Positions 50,190 to 63,925 of a stretch of 64,000 bases of DNA are shown piece after piece. Origin of the DNA: Cognatiluteimonas sedimenti (GTDB taxonomy: Bacteria; Pseudomonadota; Gammaproteobacteria; Xanthomonadales; Xanthomonadaceae); the NCBI RefSeq assembly GCF_022808325.1, contig NZ_JALGCL010000001.1, positions 1,008,332-1,072,331 of the forward strand, read 5' to 3'. The first letter of the stretch is position 1. Every line of letters begins with the position of its first letter. Made by a program: the position numbers and the translations under genes. The notes beneath the pieces were generated by a model. The model had not been told where the DNA came from. It saw nothing but the letters and a program-made list of their open reading frames with translations, and ran no database searches.

Positions 50190-50627
50190 TTACTCCCCGA
50201 CCTGGCCGCCGGCGGCCTCGATCGCGGCCTTGGCGCCGGCCGTGGCCATCAGGCCCTTGAGCACGAACTTCTTGCTGATCTCGCCCTTCTTGACGACCTT
50301 GGCCTGCTTCGCGGTCGACGGCACCAGCTTCGCGGCGCGCAGCGCGGCGAAATCGATGGTGCCAGCGTCCAGCTTGTCCAGCTGGTACAGCAGCACTTCG
50401 GCGGTGTCCTTCTTCTTCAGCGAGGCGAAGCCGATCTTCGGCAGGCGCCGCTGCATCGGCATCTGGCCGCCTTCGAAGCCGGCCTTGATCTTGCCCTTGC
50501 CCGAACGCGCGAACGAACCCTTGTGGCCGCGACCGGCGGTCTTGCCCAGGCCCGAGCCGATGCCGCGGCCGACGCGCTTGCGATCCTGGCGAGCGCCCTC
50601 GGCGGGGCTCAACGTGTTCATCTTCAT
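50190..50627 (-). CDS. rplO: 50S ribosomal protein L15
   Basis: The protein of 145 residues has the Gly/Arg-rich N-terminus [20 protein letters not shown] that threads into 23S rRNA. The first of two close ATGs (50627) is favoured because GAGGAG sits seven bases before it. It is four bases from rpmD and seven from secY. Confidence 0.96.
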   Translation of the reverse strand: MKMNTLSPAEGARQDRKRVGRGIGSGLGKTAGRGHKGSFARSGKGKIKAGFEGGQMPMQRRLPKIGFASLKKKDTAEVLLYQLDKLDAGTIDFAALRAAKLVPSTAKQAKVVKKGEISKKFVLKGLMATAGAKAAIEAAGGQVGE

Positions 50628-50631
50628 CGCA

Positions 50632-50829
50632 TTACTCCTCGACCCGAACCAGGTAGTGGACCTTGTTGATCAGGCCACGTACCTGCGGGCTGTCCTTCAG
50701 TTCGCGCATGCTGTTCAACTTGCCCAGGCCCAAGGCCTTCACCGACAAGCGATGGACGCCCTTGGTTCCCCGCAGGCCCTTGACCAGGCGCACCTTGACG
50801 GTGCCGGCCGTGGTTTCCTTCTTAGCCAT
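50632..50829 (-). CDS. rpmD: 50S ribosomal protein L30
   Basis: The protein of 65 residues has the short bacterial L30 form with [27 protein letters not shown]. Its start overlaps the rpsE stop by eight bases, so translation is coupled. Confidence 0.95.
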   Translation of the reverse strand: MAKKETTAGTVKVRLVKGLRGTKGVHRLSVKALGLGKLNSMRELKDSPQVRGLINKVHYLVRVEE

Positions 50830-51361
50830 GGTGCAGATCCTCCACCTTCTTGCCGCGCTTGGCCGCGATGCGGGCCGGCGAGTGCATTTCGGTCAGGCCG
50901 CGGAGCGTCGCGCGCACCAGGTTGATCGGGTTGCGCGAACCGGTGGCCTTGGCCAGCACGTTCTTGACGCCGACCGCTTCCAGCACGGCGCGCATGGCGC
51001 CGCCGGCGATCACGCCGGTACCTTCCGAGGCCGGCTGCATGTAGACATGCGCCGCGCCATGGCCGGACTTGACCGCGTGCCACAGGGTGCCGTTGTTGAG
51101 TTCGACGCGGGACATGCCGCGACGCGCCTGCTCCATCGACTTCTGGATCGCGACCGGCACTTCCCGCGCCTTGCCGTAGCCGAAGCCGACCTTGCCGTCG
51201 CCGTCGCCCACCACCGTCAGCGCGGTGAAGGTGAACTGTCGGCCGCCCTTGACCGTCTTGCTGACGCGGTTGACCGCGATCAGCTTCTCGATCATGCCGT
51301 CGTCCATTTCCTCGCGGTTGCGATCGCGATCGCGGCCCCGCGGTGCTCGTTCGTCTGCCAT
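50822..51361 (-). CDS. rpsE: 30S ribosomal protein S5
   Basis: The protein of 179 residues carries the double-stranded-RNA-binding-like core [21 protein letters not shown] and the fidelity-related loop. It is about 12 residues longer than E. coli S5 because of an Arg/Asp/Glu-rich N-terminus ([22 protein letters not shown]). A 158-bp gap with small hairpins separates it from rplR, which is unusual within the spc operon. Confidence 0.96.
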   Translation of the reverse strand: MADERAPRGRDRDRNREEMDDGMIEKLIAVNRVSKTVKGGRQFTFTALTVVGDGDGKVGFGYGKAREVPVAIQKSMEQARRGMSRVELNNGTLWHAVKSGHGAAHVYMQPASEGTGVIAGGAMRAVLEAVGVKNVLAKATGSRNPINLVRATLRGLTEMHSPARIAAKRGKKVEDLHHG

Positions 51362-51519
51362 CTGGATGATTCCGTAGTTTGAAGGGATTTGCGGCGTGGC
51401 CGCTTATGATTGGGATGTGCCGCGGGTGTCCCGGCGCCGCCACAACTGGCGACGACGTCCGGTGCCATCTGCACCGGCAGGTCGTACGGCGCGGGAACGA
51501 CGCCCCGCGCCTTCAAGCA

Positions 51520-51873
51520 TCAGAACTGCAGGCCGCCTTCGCGGGCAGCATCGGCAAGCGCCTTGATGCGGCCGTGGTAGCGGTAGCCGGAACGGTCGAA
51601 GGCGACCTTCTCGACACCGGCGGCCCTGGCCTTCTCGGCGATGGCGCGACCGACCTTGGCGGCAGCCTCGGCGTTCTTGCCGTTCTTCAGGCCTTCGCGC
51701 ACGTCGGCCTGGGTGGTGCTGGCCGCGGCCAGCACGGTGGAACCATCGGCGCTGAACAGCTGGGCGTACAGGTGCTGGCCGGTGCGCAGCACCGACAGGC
51801 GCGGCACGCCGAGTTCGCGGATGTGCGCACGGGTCGACTTGGCGCGGCGCAGGCGGGCAATTTTCTTGAGCAT
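51520..51873 (-). CDS. rplR: 50S ribosomal protein L18
   Basis: The protein of 117 residues binds 5S rRNA together with L5. Typical segments are [17 protein letters not shown] ([15 protein letters not shown]) and the C-terminal [24 protein letters not shown]. It follows rplF by 29 bp. Confidence 0.96.
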   Translation of the reverse strand: MLKKIARLRRAKSTRAHIRELGVPRLSVLRTGQHLYAQLFSADGSTVLAAASTTQADVREGLKNGKNAEAAAKVGRAIAEKARAAGVEKVAFDRSGYRYHGRIKALADAAREGGLQF

Positions 51874-51902
51874 GGTCTTGTTCTCCGGAAGCTGAAGACG
51901 GC

Positions 51903-52430
51903 TTACGCCTTCTTGGCTTCCTTGCGGATGATTTTTTCGCCGGCGTACTTCACGCCCTTGCCCTTGTAGGGCTCCGGCGGACGGAAGCCGCGGATCTTGG
52001 CGGCGACTTCACCGACGCGCTGCTTGTCGGCGCCGCTGACCACGATCTCGGTCTGGGTCGGGGTGGCGATGGTGATGCCTTCCGGCGCCTTGAACAGCAC
52101 CGGGTGCGAGAACCCCAGCGACAGGTTCAGGTCCTTGCCCTGCATCGCGGCGCGGTAGCCCACGCCCACCAGCTCGAGCTTGCGCTCGAAGCCTTCGGAC
52201 ACGCCCTGCACCATGTTGGCAAGGATCGCGCGCAGGGTGCCGGCCATCGGCACCAGCATCGGGTCATTTGCCGAGAGCAGCGCATTGCCGTCCTCGACCT
52301 TGACTTCGACGCCGGCCGGCTTGGCGATGGACAGCGTGCCCTTGGGGCCCTTGACGCTGACGTTCTCGGCCTGGATGTTGAGTTCGACGCCCTTGGCGAG
52401 GGCGATCGGCTTCTTGGCAACTCGGGACAT
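51903..52430 (-). CDS. rplF: 50S ribosomal protein L6
   Basis: The protein of 175 residues begins MSRVAKKPI and has two L6 repeats, the second ending in the family signature [20 protein letters not shown]. It sits at the base of the L7/L12 stalk. It is 14 bp after rpsH. Confidence 0.96.
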   Translation of the reverse strand: MSRVAKKPIALAKGVELNIQAENVSVKGPKGTLSIAKPAGVEVKVEDGNALLSANDPMLVPMAGTLRAILANMVQGVSEGFERKLELVGVGYRAAMQGKDLNLSLGFSHPVLFKAPEGITIATPTQTEIVVSGADKQRVGEVAAKIRGFRPPEPYKGKGVKYAGEKIIRKEAKKA

Positions 52431-52444
52431 GGCTCGTTACTCCC

Positions 52445-52840
52445 TTAGGCCACGAAGCACAGGACTTCACCGCCGACGCCCTGCTGGCGCGCCTGCGCGT
52501 CGGTCATGATGCCCTTGGAGGTGGAAATGATGGCGACGCCGAGGCCACCGAGGACCTTGGGCAGCGCGTCCTTGCCACGGTACTGGCGCAGGCCCGAACG
52601 CGACACGCGATGCAGTCGCTCGATCACCGGCTTGCCTTCGTAGTACTTCAGCACGATCTCGAGCTCGGCCTTGGCGCCGTTCTCGGTCACGCGCGAACCG
52701 CCGATGTAGCCCTCGTCCTCGAGGACCTTGGCGATCGCGACCTTGGTGCGGGACGACGGCATCTTCACCGTCGGCTTGCCCACTGCGGCGGCATTGCGAA
52801 TGCGCACCAGCATGTCGGCGATGGGATCAGTCATGCTCAT
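52445..52840 (-). CDS. rpsH: 30S ribosomal protein S8
   Basis: The protein of 131 residues starts [17 protein letters not shown] and ends with the [25 protein letters not shown] block. It binds the central domain of 16S rRNA and in E. coli represses the spc operon at the L5 start. An 88-bp gap lies between rpsN and this gene. Confidence 0.96.
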   Translation of the reverse strand: MSMTDPIADMLVRIRNAAAVGKPTVKMPSSRTKVAIAKVLEDEGYIGGSRVTENGAKAELEIVLKYYEGKPVIERLHRVSRSGLRQYRGKDALPKVLGGLGVAIISTSKGIMTDAQARQQGVGGEVLCFVA

Positions 52841-52928
52841 TGATTGTTACCTTTGAGTGCACCGATATCCGCGGGATTGCGAATTTCGAATGGCCGGCGC
52901 CAGCACGCGCGCCGGATGGAACCTTGGA

Positions 52929-53234
52929 TTACCAGGAAGCCTTGCGCAGGCCCGGCACGTCGCCGCGCATGGTCGCTTCGCGCAGCTTGTTGCGGCCCAG
53001 GCCGAACTTGCTGTAAACGCCGCGCGGGCGCCCGGTCAGGGCACAGCGGGTGGTCTGGCGCGCCGGCGAAGAGTCGCGCGGCAGCTTCTGCAGCTTGACC
53101 GCGGCGTCCATCTTCTCCTCGTAGCTCGCGGTCTGGCTGCTGACGACCTTCTTCAGGGCGTCGCGCTTGGCGGCGAACTTCTTGACCAGCTTGCTGCGCT
53201 TGGTCTCGCGGTTGACCATCGAGGTCTTTGCCAT
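52929..53234 (-). CDS. rpsN: 30S ribosomal protein S14, zinc-free type
   Basis: The protein of 101 residues is the long form found in enterobacteria. Only one Cys is present ([10 protein letters not shown]), so it lacks the CXXC pairs of zinc-binding S14 and needs no zinc. It is 18 bp after rplE. Confidence 0.95.
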   Translation of the reverse strand: MAKTSMVNRETKRSKLVKKFAAKRDALKKVVSSQTASYEEKMDAAVKLQKLPRDSSPARQTTRCALTGRPRGVYSKFGLGRNKLREATMRGDVPGLRKASW

Positions 53235-53252
53235 AGTCTTGTCCTCTCCGGA

Positions 53253-53795
53253 TCAGTTGCGGAACGGGAAACGGAAGGCTTCGAGCAGCGCCTTGGCTTC
53301 TTCGTTGGTGCGGGCCGTGGTGGTGATCGCGATATCCATGCCGCGGATCGCGTCGACCTGATCGAAGTCGATCTCCGGGAAGATGATCTGTTCCTTCACG
53401 CCCATGTTGTAGTTGCCGCGGCCGTCGAACGAGCGCCCCGACACGCCGCGGAAATCGCGCACGCGCGGCAGCGAGACGTTGATCAGGCGATCCAGGAACT
53501 CGTACATCTTCGCGCGGCGCAGCGTCACCTTGGCGCCGATCGGCCAGCCGTCGCGGATCTTGAACGAGGCCACCGAGACGCGCGACTTGGTCACCACCGG
53601 CTTCTGGCCGGCGATCTTGGCCATGTCGGCGGTCGCGTTCTCGAGGATCTTCTTGTTGGTCGCGGCCTCGCCGACGCCCATGTTGAGCGTGATCTTGCTC
53701 AGGCGCGGGACCTGCATCGGGTTGGTGTAGCCGAACTTCTGCATCAGCTTCGGCACCACTTCCTGCTTGTAGAACTCTTCCAGTCGGGTCGTCAT
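53253..53795 (-). CDS. rplE: 50S ribosomal protein L5
   Basis: The protein of 180 residues includes [31 protein letters not shown] and the C-terminal [21 protein letters not shown]. It holds 5S rRNA at the central protuberance. The start region would be the S8 repression site if control follows the E. coli model. Confidence 0.96.
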   Translation of the reverse strand: MTTRLEEFYKQEVVPKLMQKFGYTNPMQVPRLSKITLNMGVGEAATNKKILENATADMAKIAGQKPVVTKSRVSVASFKIRDGWPIGAKVTLRRAKMYEFLDRLINVSLPRVRDFRGVSGRSFDGRGNYNMGVKEQIIFPEIDFDQVDAIRGMDIAITTTARTNEEAKALLEAFRFPFRN

Positions 53796-53806
53796 TGCTG
53801 CATTCC

Positions 53807-54121
53807 TCAGGCGTCGATCGCCTCACCGCTGGAGCGGAACACACGCAGTTTGCGTCCATCCTCCAGCACCTTGGTACCGATGCGCTCGCCCTTGCCGGAG
53901 GCAGGATTGAACAGCATCACGTTTGAAACATGGATCGGCGCCTCGCGCTCGACCACGCCGCCAGGCTGGTTTGCCTGCGGGTTGGCCTTGGTGTGGCGCT
54001 TGATGATGTTGACGTTGGACACGACGACCTTGTCGCCTGCCACGCGCACCACGTCGCCGCGCTTGCCCTTGTCCTTGCCGGCGGTGACGACCACGTGGTC
54101 GCCCTTCCTGATTCGGTTCAT
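53807..54121 (-). CDS. rplX: 50S ribosomal protein L24
   Basis: The protein of 104 residues has an N-terminal KOW motif, [24 protein letters not shown], and initiates 50S assembly at the 5' end of 23S rRNA. It lies 16 bp from rplN and 11 bp from rplE. Confidence 0.96.
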   Translation of the reverse strand: MNRIRKGDHVVVTAGKDKGKRGDVVRVAGDKVVVSNVNIIKRHTKANPQANQPGGVVEREAPIHVSNVMLFNPASGKGERIGTKVLEDGRKLRVFRSSGEAIDA

Positions 54122-54137
54122 TTCGTTGCTCCTTCGC

Positions 54138-54506
54138 TCAGAGCACTTCGGGTGCGAGCGAGACGATCTTCATGAACTTCTCGGAGCGCAGCTCGCGGGT
54201 AACCGGCCCGAAGATGCGCGTGCCGATCGGCTCGTGCTTGTTGTTGAGCAGCACGGCGGCGTTGCCGTCGAAGCGGATCAGCGAACCGTCAGCGCGGCGC
54301 ACGCCCTTGCGGGTGCGCACCACGACGGCGTCGTAGACCTCGCCCTTCTTGACCTTGCCACGCGGGATCGCATCCTTGATCGACACCTTGATGATGTCGC
54401 CAATGCCGGCGTAACGGCGCTTGGAGCCGCCGAGCACCTTGATGCACATGACTTCCTTGGCGCCCGAGTTGTCGGCCACGTCGAGGTGGCTCTGCATCTG
54501 GATCAT
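54138..54506 (-). CDS. rplN: 50S ribosomal protein L14
   Basis: The protein of 122 residues starts [22 protein letters not shown] and contains the L14 signature [18 protein letters not shown]. It bridges the subunits. The frame is open further upstream, but the ATG at 54506 matches the family length. First gene of the spc group after rpsQ, 14 bp away. Confidence 0.97.
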   Translation of the reverse strand: MIQMQSHLDVADNSGAKEVMCIKVLGGSKRRYAGIGDIIKVSIKDAIPRGKVKKGEVYDAVVVRTRKGVRRADGSLIRFDGNAAVLLNNKHEPIGTRIFGPVTRELRSEKFMKIVSLAPEVL

Positions 54507-54520
54507 GTCTCGGCCTCCCC

Positions 54521-54787
54521 TTATTCGGCCGCGCGGGCGAGGATCTCGACCACGCGCCAGTTCTTGGTCTTGGACATCGGCGCGCACTCGGCCACGCGCA
54601 CCATGTCGCCGGTGTTGCAGGCGTTGTCGGCGTCGTGGGCGTGCAGCTTGGTCGAGCGGCGGATGTACTTGCCGTACAGCGCGTGCTTGACCTGGCGCTC
54701 GACGAGCACCGTCACCGTCTTGTCCATCTTGTTGCTGACCACGCGGCCTTCGACCGTGTGCAGCTTCTTTTCAGTCTGTTCGTTCAT
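54521..54787 (-). CDS. rpsQ: 30S ribosomal protein S17
   Basis: The protein of 88 residues has the OB-fold signature [18 protein letters not shown] and [22 protein letters not shown]. It is the last gene of the S10 operon, 11 bp after rpmC. Confidence 0.96.
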   Translation of the reverse strand: MNEQTEKKLHTVEGRVVSNKMDKTVTVLVERQVKHALYGKYIRRSTKLHAHDADNACNTGDMVRVAECAPMSKTKNWRVVEILARAAE

Positions 54788-54798
54788 CTCGGCCGTCC

Positions 54799-54999
54799 TT
54801 ACTTCGTCTTGCCGGATTGCGGCTGGCCGAGCAGGGTGTTCACGCGCGCGATCTCGCGGCGCACCCGGCGGGCGTCGTGGGTCTTGGTCAGCTGCCCGGT
54901 GGCCTTCTGCATGCGCAGCGAGAACTGCTCCTTGTGCAGGTCCAGCAGGTGGCTCTTCAGCTCGTCCGCCGACTTCTGTCGTAGTTGCTTGAGTTCCAT
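54799..54999 (-). CDS. rpmC: 50S ribosomal protein L29
   Basis: The protein of 66 residues starts [21 protein letters not shown] and forms two helices next to the tunnel exit. Its ATG shares one base with the rplP stop (TGATG), so it is coupled to rplP. Confidence 0.95.
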   Translation of the reverse strand: MELKQLRQKSADELKSHLLDLHKEQFSLRMQKATGQLTKTHDARRVRREIARVNTLLGQPQSGKTK

Positions 55000-55412
55000 C
55001 AGCGCACCGTCCGGGTCACGAAAGTGGTGGTCACGGAGAGCTTGGCCGACGCCAGGCGGAACGCCTCGCGCGCGGTGGCCTCGTCGACGCCCTCGATCTC
55101 GTAGATCATGCGGCCGGGCTGGATCTGCGCAACCCAGTACTCGACGTTGCCCTTGCCCGAGCCCATGCGGACTTCGATCGGCTTCTTGGTGATCGGCTTG
55201 TCCGGGAACACGCGGATCCACATCTTGCCGCCACGCTTGACGTAGCGACTGATCGAACGGCGCGCGGCCTCGATCTGGCGCGCGGTGAGCTGGCCGGTGG
55301 CAGTCGCCTTCAGCCCGTACTCGCCGAAGCTGACGGCATTGCCGTTCCACGCCAGGCCGTCGTTGCGGCCCTTGTGCATCTTGCGGAATTTGGTTCGCTT
55401 GGGTTGCAACAT
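54999..55412 (-). CDS. rplP: 50S ribosomal protein L16
   Basis: The protein of 137 residues begins [17 protein letters not shown] and contains [18 protein letters not shown], whose equivalent Arg in other bacteria is hydroxylated. It lies near the A-site tRNA. It is three bases after rpsC. Confidence 0.97.
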   Translation of the reverse strand: MLQPKRTKFRKMHKGRNDGLAWNGNAVSFGEYGLKATATGQLTARQIEAARRSISRYVKRGGKMWIRVFPDKPITKKPIEVRMGSGKGNVEYWVAQIQPGRMIYEIEGVDEATAREAFRLASAKLSVTTTFVTRTVR

Positions 55413-55415
55413 GGT

Positions 55416-56159
55416 TTATTCCCTCGCCTCGCGGTCACGACGCGGTCCACGCGGACGATCGGCGCGGTCGCCGCGATCACCACGATCGCTGCGCGGCGTG
55501 TCGTCCTGCTTTTCCTGGCCGACCTGGGAGAAATCGAAGATCTCGCCCTTGTAGACCCACACCTTGATTCCGATGATGCCGTAGGTGGTCTTCGCCTCGG
55601 CGAAACCGTAATCGACGTCGGCGCGCAGCGTGTGCAGCGGCACGCGACCCTCGCGGTACCACTCCGAACGCGCGATCTCGGCGCCGTTCAGGCGACCGGC
55701 CACGTTGACCTTGATGCCCAGCGCGCCCAGGCGCATCGCGTTGCCGACCGCGCGCTTCATCGCGCGGCGGAACATGATGCGGCGCTCCAGTTGCTGCGCG
55801 ATCGACTCCGCGACCAGCTGCGCGTCGAGCTCGGGCTTGCGCACCTCGGTGACGTTGATGTGCGCCGGGACGCCCATCACGTCGGACACTTCCTTGCGCA
55901 GCTTCTCGATGTCCTCGCCACGCTTGCCGATCACCACGCCCGGGCGGGCGGTGTGGATCGTGACGCGCGCGGTCTTGGCCGGGCGCTCGATCAGGATCTT
56001 GCTGATCCCGGCGGCGGCCAGCTTCTTGCGCAGCATCTCGCGGACCTTGAGGTCGGCGGCGAGGTAACCGGCGTATTCCTTCTTGCCGGCGAACCACTTG
56101 GAGTTCCAGTCCTTGGAAATGCCAAGGCGGATACCGGTCGGATGTACTTTGTGACCCAT
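55416..56159 (-). CDS. rpsC: 30S ribosomal protein S3
   Basis: The protein of 247 residues has a KH domain (residues 39-107, [17 protein letters not shown]) and the C-terminal S3 domain, and it lines the mRNA entry. It is longer than E. coli S3 (233) because of an Arg/Asp/Gly-rich tail with repeated [15 protein letters not shown] units. It is two bases after rplV. Confidence 0.96.
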   Translation of the reverse strand: MGHKVHPTGIRLGISKDWNSKWFAGKKEYAGYLAADLKVREMLRKKLAAAGISKILIERPAKTARVTIHTARPGVVIGKRGEDIEKLRKEVSDVMGVPAHINVTEVRKPELDAQLVAESIAQQLERRIMFRRAMKRAVGNAMRLGALGIKVNVAGRLNGAEIARSEWYREGRVPLHTLRADVDYGFAEAKTTYGIIGIKVWVYKGEIFDFSQVGQEKQDDTPRSDRGDRGDRADRPRGPRRDREARE

Positions 56160-56161
56160 GA

Positions 56162-56497
56162 TTACTTGCCCTCGCCGACGACGACGGTGATGTGGCTGGT
56201 GCGCTTGACGATGCGCGTGCCACGGCCCTTTGCCCGCGCCATGAAGCGCTTCAGCGAGGGGCCCTCGTCGACCATGATGGTCTTGACCTTGAGCTCGTCG
56301 ACGTCTGCGCCCTGGTTGTTCTCGGCGTTGGCGATCGCGGACTCCACGACCTTGCGGATCATGTGCGCGGCCTTCTTGTCCGAGAACTTCAGCAGGTTGA
56401 CGGCGCGTTCGGCCGACAGCCCGCGCACCTGGTCGGCGACCAGGCGGGCCTTCTGCGGGGAGATGCGCGCGGTGCGCAGGATGGCTTTCGCTTCCAT
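56162..56497 (-). CDS. rplV: 50S ribosomal protein L22
   Basis: The protein of 111 residues is recognised by [21 protein letters not shown] and the C-terminal RTSHITVVV. The long beta-hairpin lines the peptide tunnel. Two ATGs are close; I chose 56497 because AAGGAG is directly next to the upstream ATG (56503), too close for it, and six bases from this one. Confidence 0.95.
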   Translation of the reverse strand: MEAKAILRTARISPQKARLVADQVRGLSAERAVNLLKFSDKKAAHMIRKVVESAIANAENNQGADVDELKVKTIMVDEGPSLKRFMARAKGRGTRIVKRTSHITVVVGEGK

Positions 56498-56507
56498 GGT
56501 CATCTCC

Positions 56508-56777
56508 TTACTTCCCGGCCTTCTTGTCGCCGCCATGGCCCTTGAACGTGCGGGTCAGGGCGAACTCGCCGAGCTTGTGCCCGACCATGTTCTCGTTGAC
56601 CAGCACCGGGATGTGGTTCTTGCCGTTATGGATGGCGATGGTGTAGCCCACCATTTCGGGCAGCACCATCGAACGACGCGACCAGGTCTTGATCGGCTTC
56701 TTGTTGCTGCCCGCGGTCTCCACCTTCTTCATCAGGTGGTGGTCGACGAACGGGCCCTTCTTCAGTGAACGTGGCAT
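56508..56777 (-). CDS. rpsS: 30S ribosomal protein S19
   Basis: The protein of 89 residues begins [20 protein letters not shown] and includes [30 protein letters not shown]. It sits in the head of the small subunit with S13. It is ten bases from rplV and six from rplB. Confidence 0.97.
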   Translation of the reverse strand: MPRSLKKGPFVDHHLMKKVETAGSNKKPIKTWSRRSMVLPEMVGYTIAIHNGKNHIPVLVNENMVGHKLGEFALTRTFKGHGGDKKAGK

Positions 56778-56783
56778 GGCCGA

Positions 56784-57611
56784 TTAGCTCCTGCGATCGC
56801 GCACGATGAACTGCTGCGTGCGCTTGTTCTTGCGGGTCTTGTAACCCTTGGTCGGCACGCCCCACGGGGTGACCGGGTGCGGGTTGCCCTGGCCGGCCTT
56901 GGCCTCGCCACCGCCGTGCGGGTGGTCGACCGGGTTCATGGCGGCGCCGCGGACGGTCGGCTTGACGCCGCGCCAGCGCTTGGCGCCGGCCTTGCCGAGC
57001 TTCTCAAGGTTGTGTTCGTCGTTGCCGACCTCGCCGATGGTGGCGCGGCACTCGGACGGCACCTTGCGCATTTCGCCCGAGCGCAGGCGCAACATCGCGT
57101 AGACGCCTTCGCGGGCGACCAGCTGCACGCCGGCGCCGGCGGCGCGCGCGATCTGCGCGCCCTTGCCCGGCTTCATCTCGATGCAGTGCACGGTGGAACC
57201 GACCGGGATGTTGCGCAGCGGCAGGGTGTTGCCGACCTTGATCGGCGCATCGCTGCCCGCGATCACCTGCTCGCCGGCCTTCAGGCCCTTGGGGGCGATG
57301 ATGTAGCGGCGCTCGCCGTCGACGTAGCACAGCAGCGCGATGTGCGCGGTGCGGTTGGGGTCGTACTCGATCCGCTCCACGCGCGCCGGGATGCCTTCCT
57401 TGTCGCGCTTGAAGTCGATGATGCGGTAGTGCTGCTTGTGGCCACCGCCGATATGGCGGGTGGTGATGCGGCCGTGGTGGTTGCGGCCGCCGGTGTTGTT
57501 CTGCTTCTCGAGCAGCGCAGCGTGCGGCGCGCCCTTGTGCAGGCCAGGCGTGACCACGCGGACCATCGAACGACGGCCCGGCGAGGTGGGTTTGAAGGTC
57601 ATCAATGCCAT
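56784..57611 (-). CDS. rplB: 50S ribosomal protein L2
   Basis: The protein of 275 residues carries the L2 features [22 protein letters not shown] basic N-terminus and the C-terminal signature [16 protein letters not shown] with the conserved His near the peptidyl transferase centre. It is ten bases after rplW. Confidence 0.97.
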   Translation of the reverse strand: MALMTFKPTSPGRRSMVRVVTPGLHKGAPHAALLEKQNNTGGRNHHGRITTRHIGGGHKQHYRIIDFKRDKEGIPARVERIEYDPNRTAHIALLCYVDGERRYIIAPKGLKAGEQVIAGSDAPIKVGNTLPLRNIPVGSTVHCIEMKPGKGAQIARAAGAGVQLVAREGVYAMLRLRSGEMRKVPSECRATIGEVGNDEHNLEKLGKAGAKRWRGVKPTVRGAAMNPVDHPHGGGEAKAGQGNPHPVTPWGVPTKGYKTRKNKRTQQFIVRDRRS

Positions 57612-57621
57612 GGATCGTTCC

Positions 57622-57918
57622 TCAGGCCTTGGCCATCACGTCGATCGACTGGCCATCGGCCAGCTTCACGTATGCCTTGCGCCAGTCGCCGCGGCTGCCG
57701 TTGCGGTTCTTGAAGGACTTGCTCTTGCCCTTCACGTTCACCACGTTGACCGCATCGACCTTGACGTCGAAGATCTTTTCCACCGCGACCTTGATGTCGG
57801 CCTTGGTCGCATCGGTGGCTACTTCGAAGACATATTGGTTGGAAACTTCCTGCAGGCGCGCGGTTTTCTCGGACACGCGCGGCGCACGGATGATGCTGTA
57901 GAGCTTGGCGTCGTTCAT
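57622..57918 (-). CDS. rplW: 50S ribosomal protein L23
   Basis: The protein of 98 residues contains [11 protein letters not shown] and [21 protein letters not shown]. It is the docking site for trigger factor and SRP at the tunnel exit. The ATG at 57918 overlaps the rplD stop (ATGA) and has GGAG upstream; a GTG nine bases earlier is unlikely. Confidence 0.95.
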   Translation of the reverse strand: MNDAKLYSIIRAPRVSEKTARLQEVSNQYVFEVATDATKADIKVAVEKIFDVKVDAVNVVNVKGKSKSFKNRNGSRGDWRKAYVKLADGQSIDVMAKA

Positions 57919-58520
57919 GCCAGCCACTCCTCGATCTTCTTGACGGCGTCGGAGGTCATGACGACGGTGTCGGCGCCGACCAGGGCAACCGGGTCCAGGC
58001 CCTGCACGTCGCGCACTTCCACGTAGCGGAGGTTGCGGGCGGACAGGTACAGGTTCTCGGACGCCTCCTCGGTGACCAGCAGCGGACGCTGGCCGGCCTT
58101 GAGGTCCTTGAGCATCGCGACCATGCCCGAGGTCTTGGGGGTGTCGAGCGCCAGGCCCTCGACCACGGTGATCCGGCCCTGGCGGTTGAGCTCGGACAGG
58201 ATCGCCGAGATCGCCGCGCGGTACATCTTGCGGTTGACCTTCTGCGCGAAGCTGCGCGGCTTGGCCGCGAAGGTGACGCCGCCACCGACGAAGATCGGGG
58301 CCGTCAGGGCGCCGTGGCGCGCGCCGCCGCCCTTCTGCTTCTTCGACTTCTTGGTGGTGCCGCTGACTTCCGAACGCGTCTTCTGCGCCTTGGTGCCGGC
58401 GCGGCCCGCGTTGCGATAGGCGACCACGACCTGGTGGACCAGGTCCTGGCTGAATTCGCGGCCGAAGATCGCGTCGGAGACCGACAGCTTCTTGTCGCTG
58501 TTGTTGATGGCGAGTTCCAT
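57915..58520 (-). CDS. rplD: 50S ribosomal protein L4
   Basis: The protein of 201 residues, equal to E. coli L4, has [20 protein letters not shown] and the tunnel loop [21 protein letters not shown]. In E. coli L4 also represses the S10 operon by binding the leader. The ATG at 58520 (MELAI) is favoured over 58526 by spacing to AAGGAG. Confidence 0.95.
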   Translation of the reverse strand: MELAINNSDKKLSVSDAIFGREFSQDLVHQVVVAYRNAGRAGTKAQKTRSEVSGTTKKSKKQKGGGARHGALTAPIFVGGGVTFAAKPRSFAQKVNRKMYRAAISAILSELNRQGRITVVEGLALDTPKTSGMVAMLKDLKAGQRPLLVTEEASENLYLSARNLRYVEVRDVQGLDPVALVGADTVVMTSDAVKKIEEWLA

Positions 58521-58532
58521 CGTCATCTCTCC

Positions 58533-59186
58533 TTAAACCTTGCTCGACGGACGCACGATCACGTCGCCGCCCGGCGCACCGGGCACCGCGCCGCGGATCG
58601 CGATCAGGCCGCGCTCGGCGTCGACCTTGACCACCTGCAGGCGCTGCGTGCTCTGCTGCACCGCGCCCATGTGGCCGGACATCTTCTTGCCCGGGAACAC
58701 GCGGCCCGGCGTCTGCCGCTGGCCGATCGAACCCGGCGAGCGATGCGACAGCGAGTTGCCGTGGGTGGCGTCGCCCATCTTGAAGTTCCAGCGCTTGATC
58801 GTGCCCTGGAAGCCCTTGCCCTTGGTCACGCCCTGGACATCGACGATCTGGCCGACCTCGAAGATGTCGGCCTTGATCTCGCCGCCCACCTCGAAGTCAC
58901 CGATCTTGTCGTCGGCCACGCGCAGTTCCCACAGGCCACGGCCGGCTTCGACCTTGGCCTTGGCCAGGTGCCCGGCCTCGGGCTTGTTGACCAGCGCCGC
59001 GCGCTTGGCGCCGACGGCGACCTGCACGGCGCTGTAGCCGTCGCTGGCGACCGTCTTCACCTGGGTGATGCGGTTCGGGGTGGCCTCGATCAGGGTCACC
59101 GGCACGGACTTGCCGTCTTCGGTGAACAGCCGGCTCATGCCGGCCTTGCGACCGACGATGCCCAGCGAATATTTCTTCGCAGTCAT
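58533..59186 (-). CDS. rplC: 50S ribosomal protein L3
   Basis: The protein of 217 residues has [17 protein letters not shown] at the N-terminus and the signature [14 protein letters not shown], whose neighbouring [20 protein letters not shown] contains the Gln methylated in E. coli. It is an early assembly protein. It is ten bases after rpsJ. Confidence 0.96.
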   Translation of the reverse strand: MTAKKYSLGIVGRKAGMSRLFTEDGKSVPVTLIEATPNRITQVKTVASDGYSAVQVAVGAKRAALVNKPEAGHLAKAKVEAGRGLWELRVADDKIGDFEVGGEIKADIFEVGQIVDVQGVTKGKGFQGTIKRWNFKMGDATHGNSLSHRSPGSIGQRQTPGRVFPGKKMSGHMGAVQQSTQRLQVVKVDAERGLIAIRGAVPGAPGGDVIVRPSSKV

Positions 59187-59196
59187 GGTGTCGTCC

Positions 59197-59508
<312 letters not shown>

Positions 59509-59806
59509 GAGGAATTCCTCGAAGTAAAGAGCGAAAGGCCGACGGCTGGGTGCGCCGAACCCCGTGGAAACAATCGGTAAATCAACAACCTGGGACGAAA
59601 AGCAAGGCGGCCCGGTTGCCCGGCCCGCCAGGGAAGAAAGCTGCATACGCGCAAACGGCCCCGTCATCGATGCCCCGAACTATCTTTCGGGACGGACGGA
59701 GCGCTGCCGCGCGGCATTTCCCTGCCTGGCGAAAACGAGGCGCCTCCTGCGCCTCATTTCGCTGGTCCGCGGCATCCGGTGAACGCAATGCCGCGGTGAG
59801 TCGAAC
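59509..59806 (-). promoter_or_regulatory. Long leader of the S10 operon
   Basis: About 298 bases separate the predicted -10 from the rpsJ ATG, longer than the 172-nt E. coli S10 leader. It is less GC-rich than the genes around it and contains hairpins, for example GAGGCGC/GCGCCTC at 59738-59756 and GGCCCGG/CCGGGCC-type pairing near 59607-59627. In E. coli L4 binds this leader to stop transcription and translation. Whether the same structure exists here needs folding. No open frame on either strand looks like a gene. Confidence 0.6.
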
Positions 59807-59836
59807 ATTATAGCGGGCGATCCTTGGGTTTCGCAA
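59807..59836 (-). promoter_or_regulatory. Predicted S10-operon promoter
   Basis: On the minus strand an exact TATAAT occupies 59812-59807 and TTGCGA (four of six to the -35 consensus) occupies 59836-59831, giving an 18-bp spacer. It lies between the tuf terminator and the S10 leader, where the operon start is expected. Confidence 0.75.
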
Positions 59837-59897
59837 CCCCTTCACTCGCCCGCCAAGTGCAACGCCCGGGCTCGCGCCCGGACCGATTTCCGGCCCC

Positions 59898-59923
59898 GCG
59901 GAATGCGCTTCAACGCATTCCGC
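59898..59923 (-). terminator. Terminator hairpin after tuf
   Basis: GCGGAATGCG, loop CTTCAA, CGCATTCCGC is a perfect 10-bp stem beginning 16 bp past the tuf stop. A second GC-rich stem (CGCCCGGG/CGCGCCCGG type) follows at about 59861-59882. There is no T-tract, but the position suggests it separates the tuf and S10 transcripts. Confidence 0.7.
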
Positions 59924-59938
59924 AGGCGGGACCCGGGA

Positions 59939-61129
<1,191 letters not shown>

Positions 61130-61147
61130 CTCGATATCCTCGGTTGA

Positions 61148-63238
<2,091 letters not shown>

Positions 63239-63372
63239 GTCAGTCTCTCTCTTGTTCCGTGCAGGACGGATTCCGGAAGGCCGAAGCCGCCTTGCGGCGG
63301 CCTGGGCTGGGGGATGCGGCGTTGTCCACCGCAGCTGGTTCCCGCGCCTTTACGCGGCGGGGAACCGGCAGG

Positions 63373-63840
63373 TCACCAGCGGTAGTGCGCGAACGCCTTG
63401 TTGGCTTCCGCCATGCGGTGCGTCTCTTCGCGCTTCTTGATCGCGCCGCCGCGGTTCTCGGAGGCGTCGAGCAACTCGCCGGCCAGCTTGCGCGGCATGG
63501 TGTTCTCGCCGCGCTTGCGCGCAGCGTCGATCAGCCAGCGCATCGCCAGCGCCATGCGCCGCGACTGGCGCACTTCGACCGGCACCTGGTAGGTGGCGCC
63601 GCCAACGCGACGCGACTTGACCTCGACGGACGGCGAGATGTTGCCCAGCGCCTTCTCGACGACTTCGAGCGCGTTCGGGTTCTTCTCGCCGATCACGTCC
63701 ATGGCGCCGTAGACGATCTTCTCCGCGACCGACTTCTTGCCGCTGTACATGACCATGTTGATGAAGCGCGCGATGGTCTCGCTGCCGTGCTTGGGATCGG
63801 GCAGCACCGAACGCTGCGGGGTGTTTCCTTTACGGGACAT
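63373..63840 (-). CDS. rpsG: 30S ribosomal protein S7
   Basis: The protein of 155 residues includes the S7 signature [30 protein letters not shown] and the C-terminal [10 protein letters not shown]. It starts 30S head assembly and in E. coli is the feedback repressor of the str operon. A stem (GGTTCCCGCGCC with GCGGCGGGGAACC, 63337-63366) lies just after the gene, ahead of fusA. Confidence 0.97.
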   Translation of the reverse strand: MSRKGNTPQRSVLPDPKHGSETIARFINMVMYSGKKSVAEKIVYGAMDVIGEKNPNALEVVEKALGNISPSVEVKSRRVGGATYQVPVEVRQSRRMALAMRWLIDAARKRGENTMPRKLAGELLDASENRGGAIKKREETHRMAEANKAFAHYRW

Positions 63841-63925
63841 GGCTGTATTCGCCTATCTCAATGCTGTTCTTGGAAGTGCGGCCAGCGTGGCCGCTCCTGC
63901 GGTTCCGGCGGGATGCCGGGAGCCG

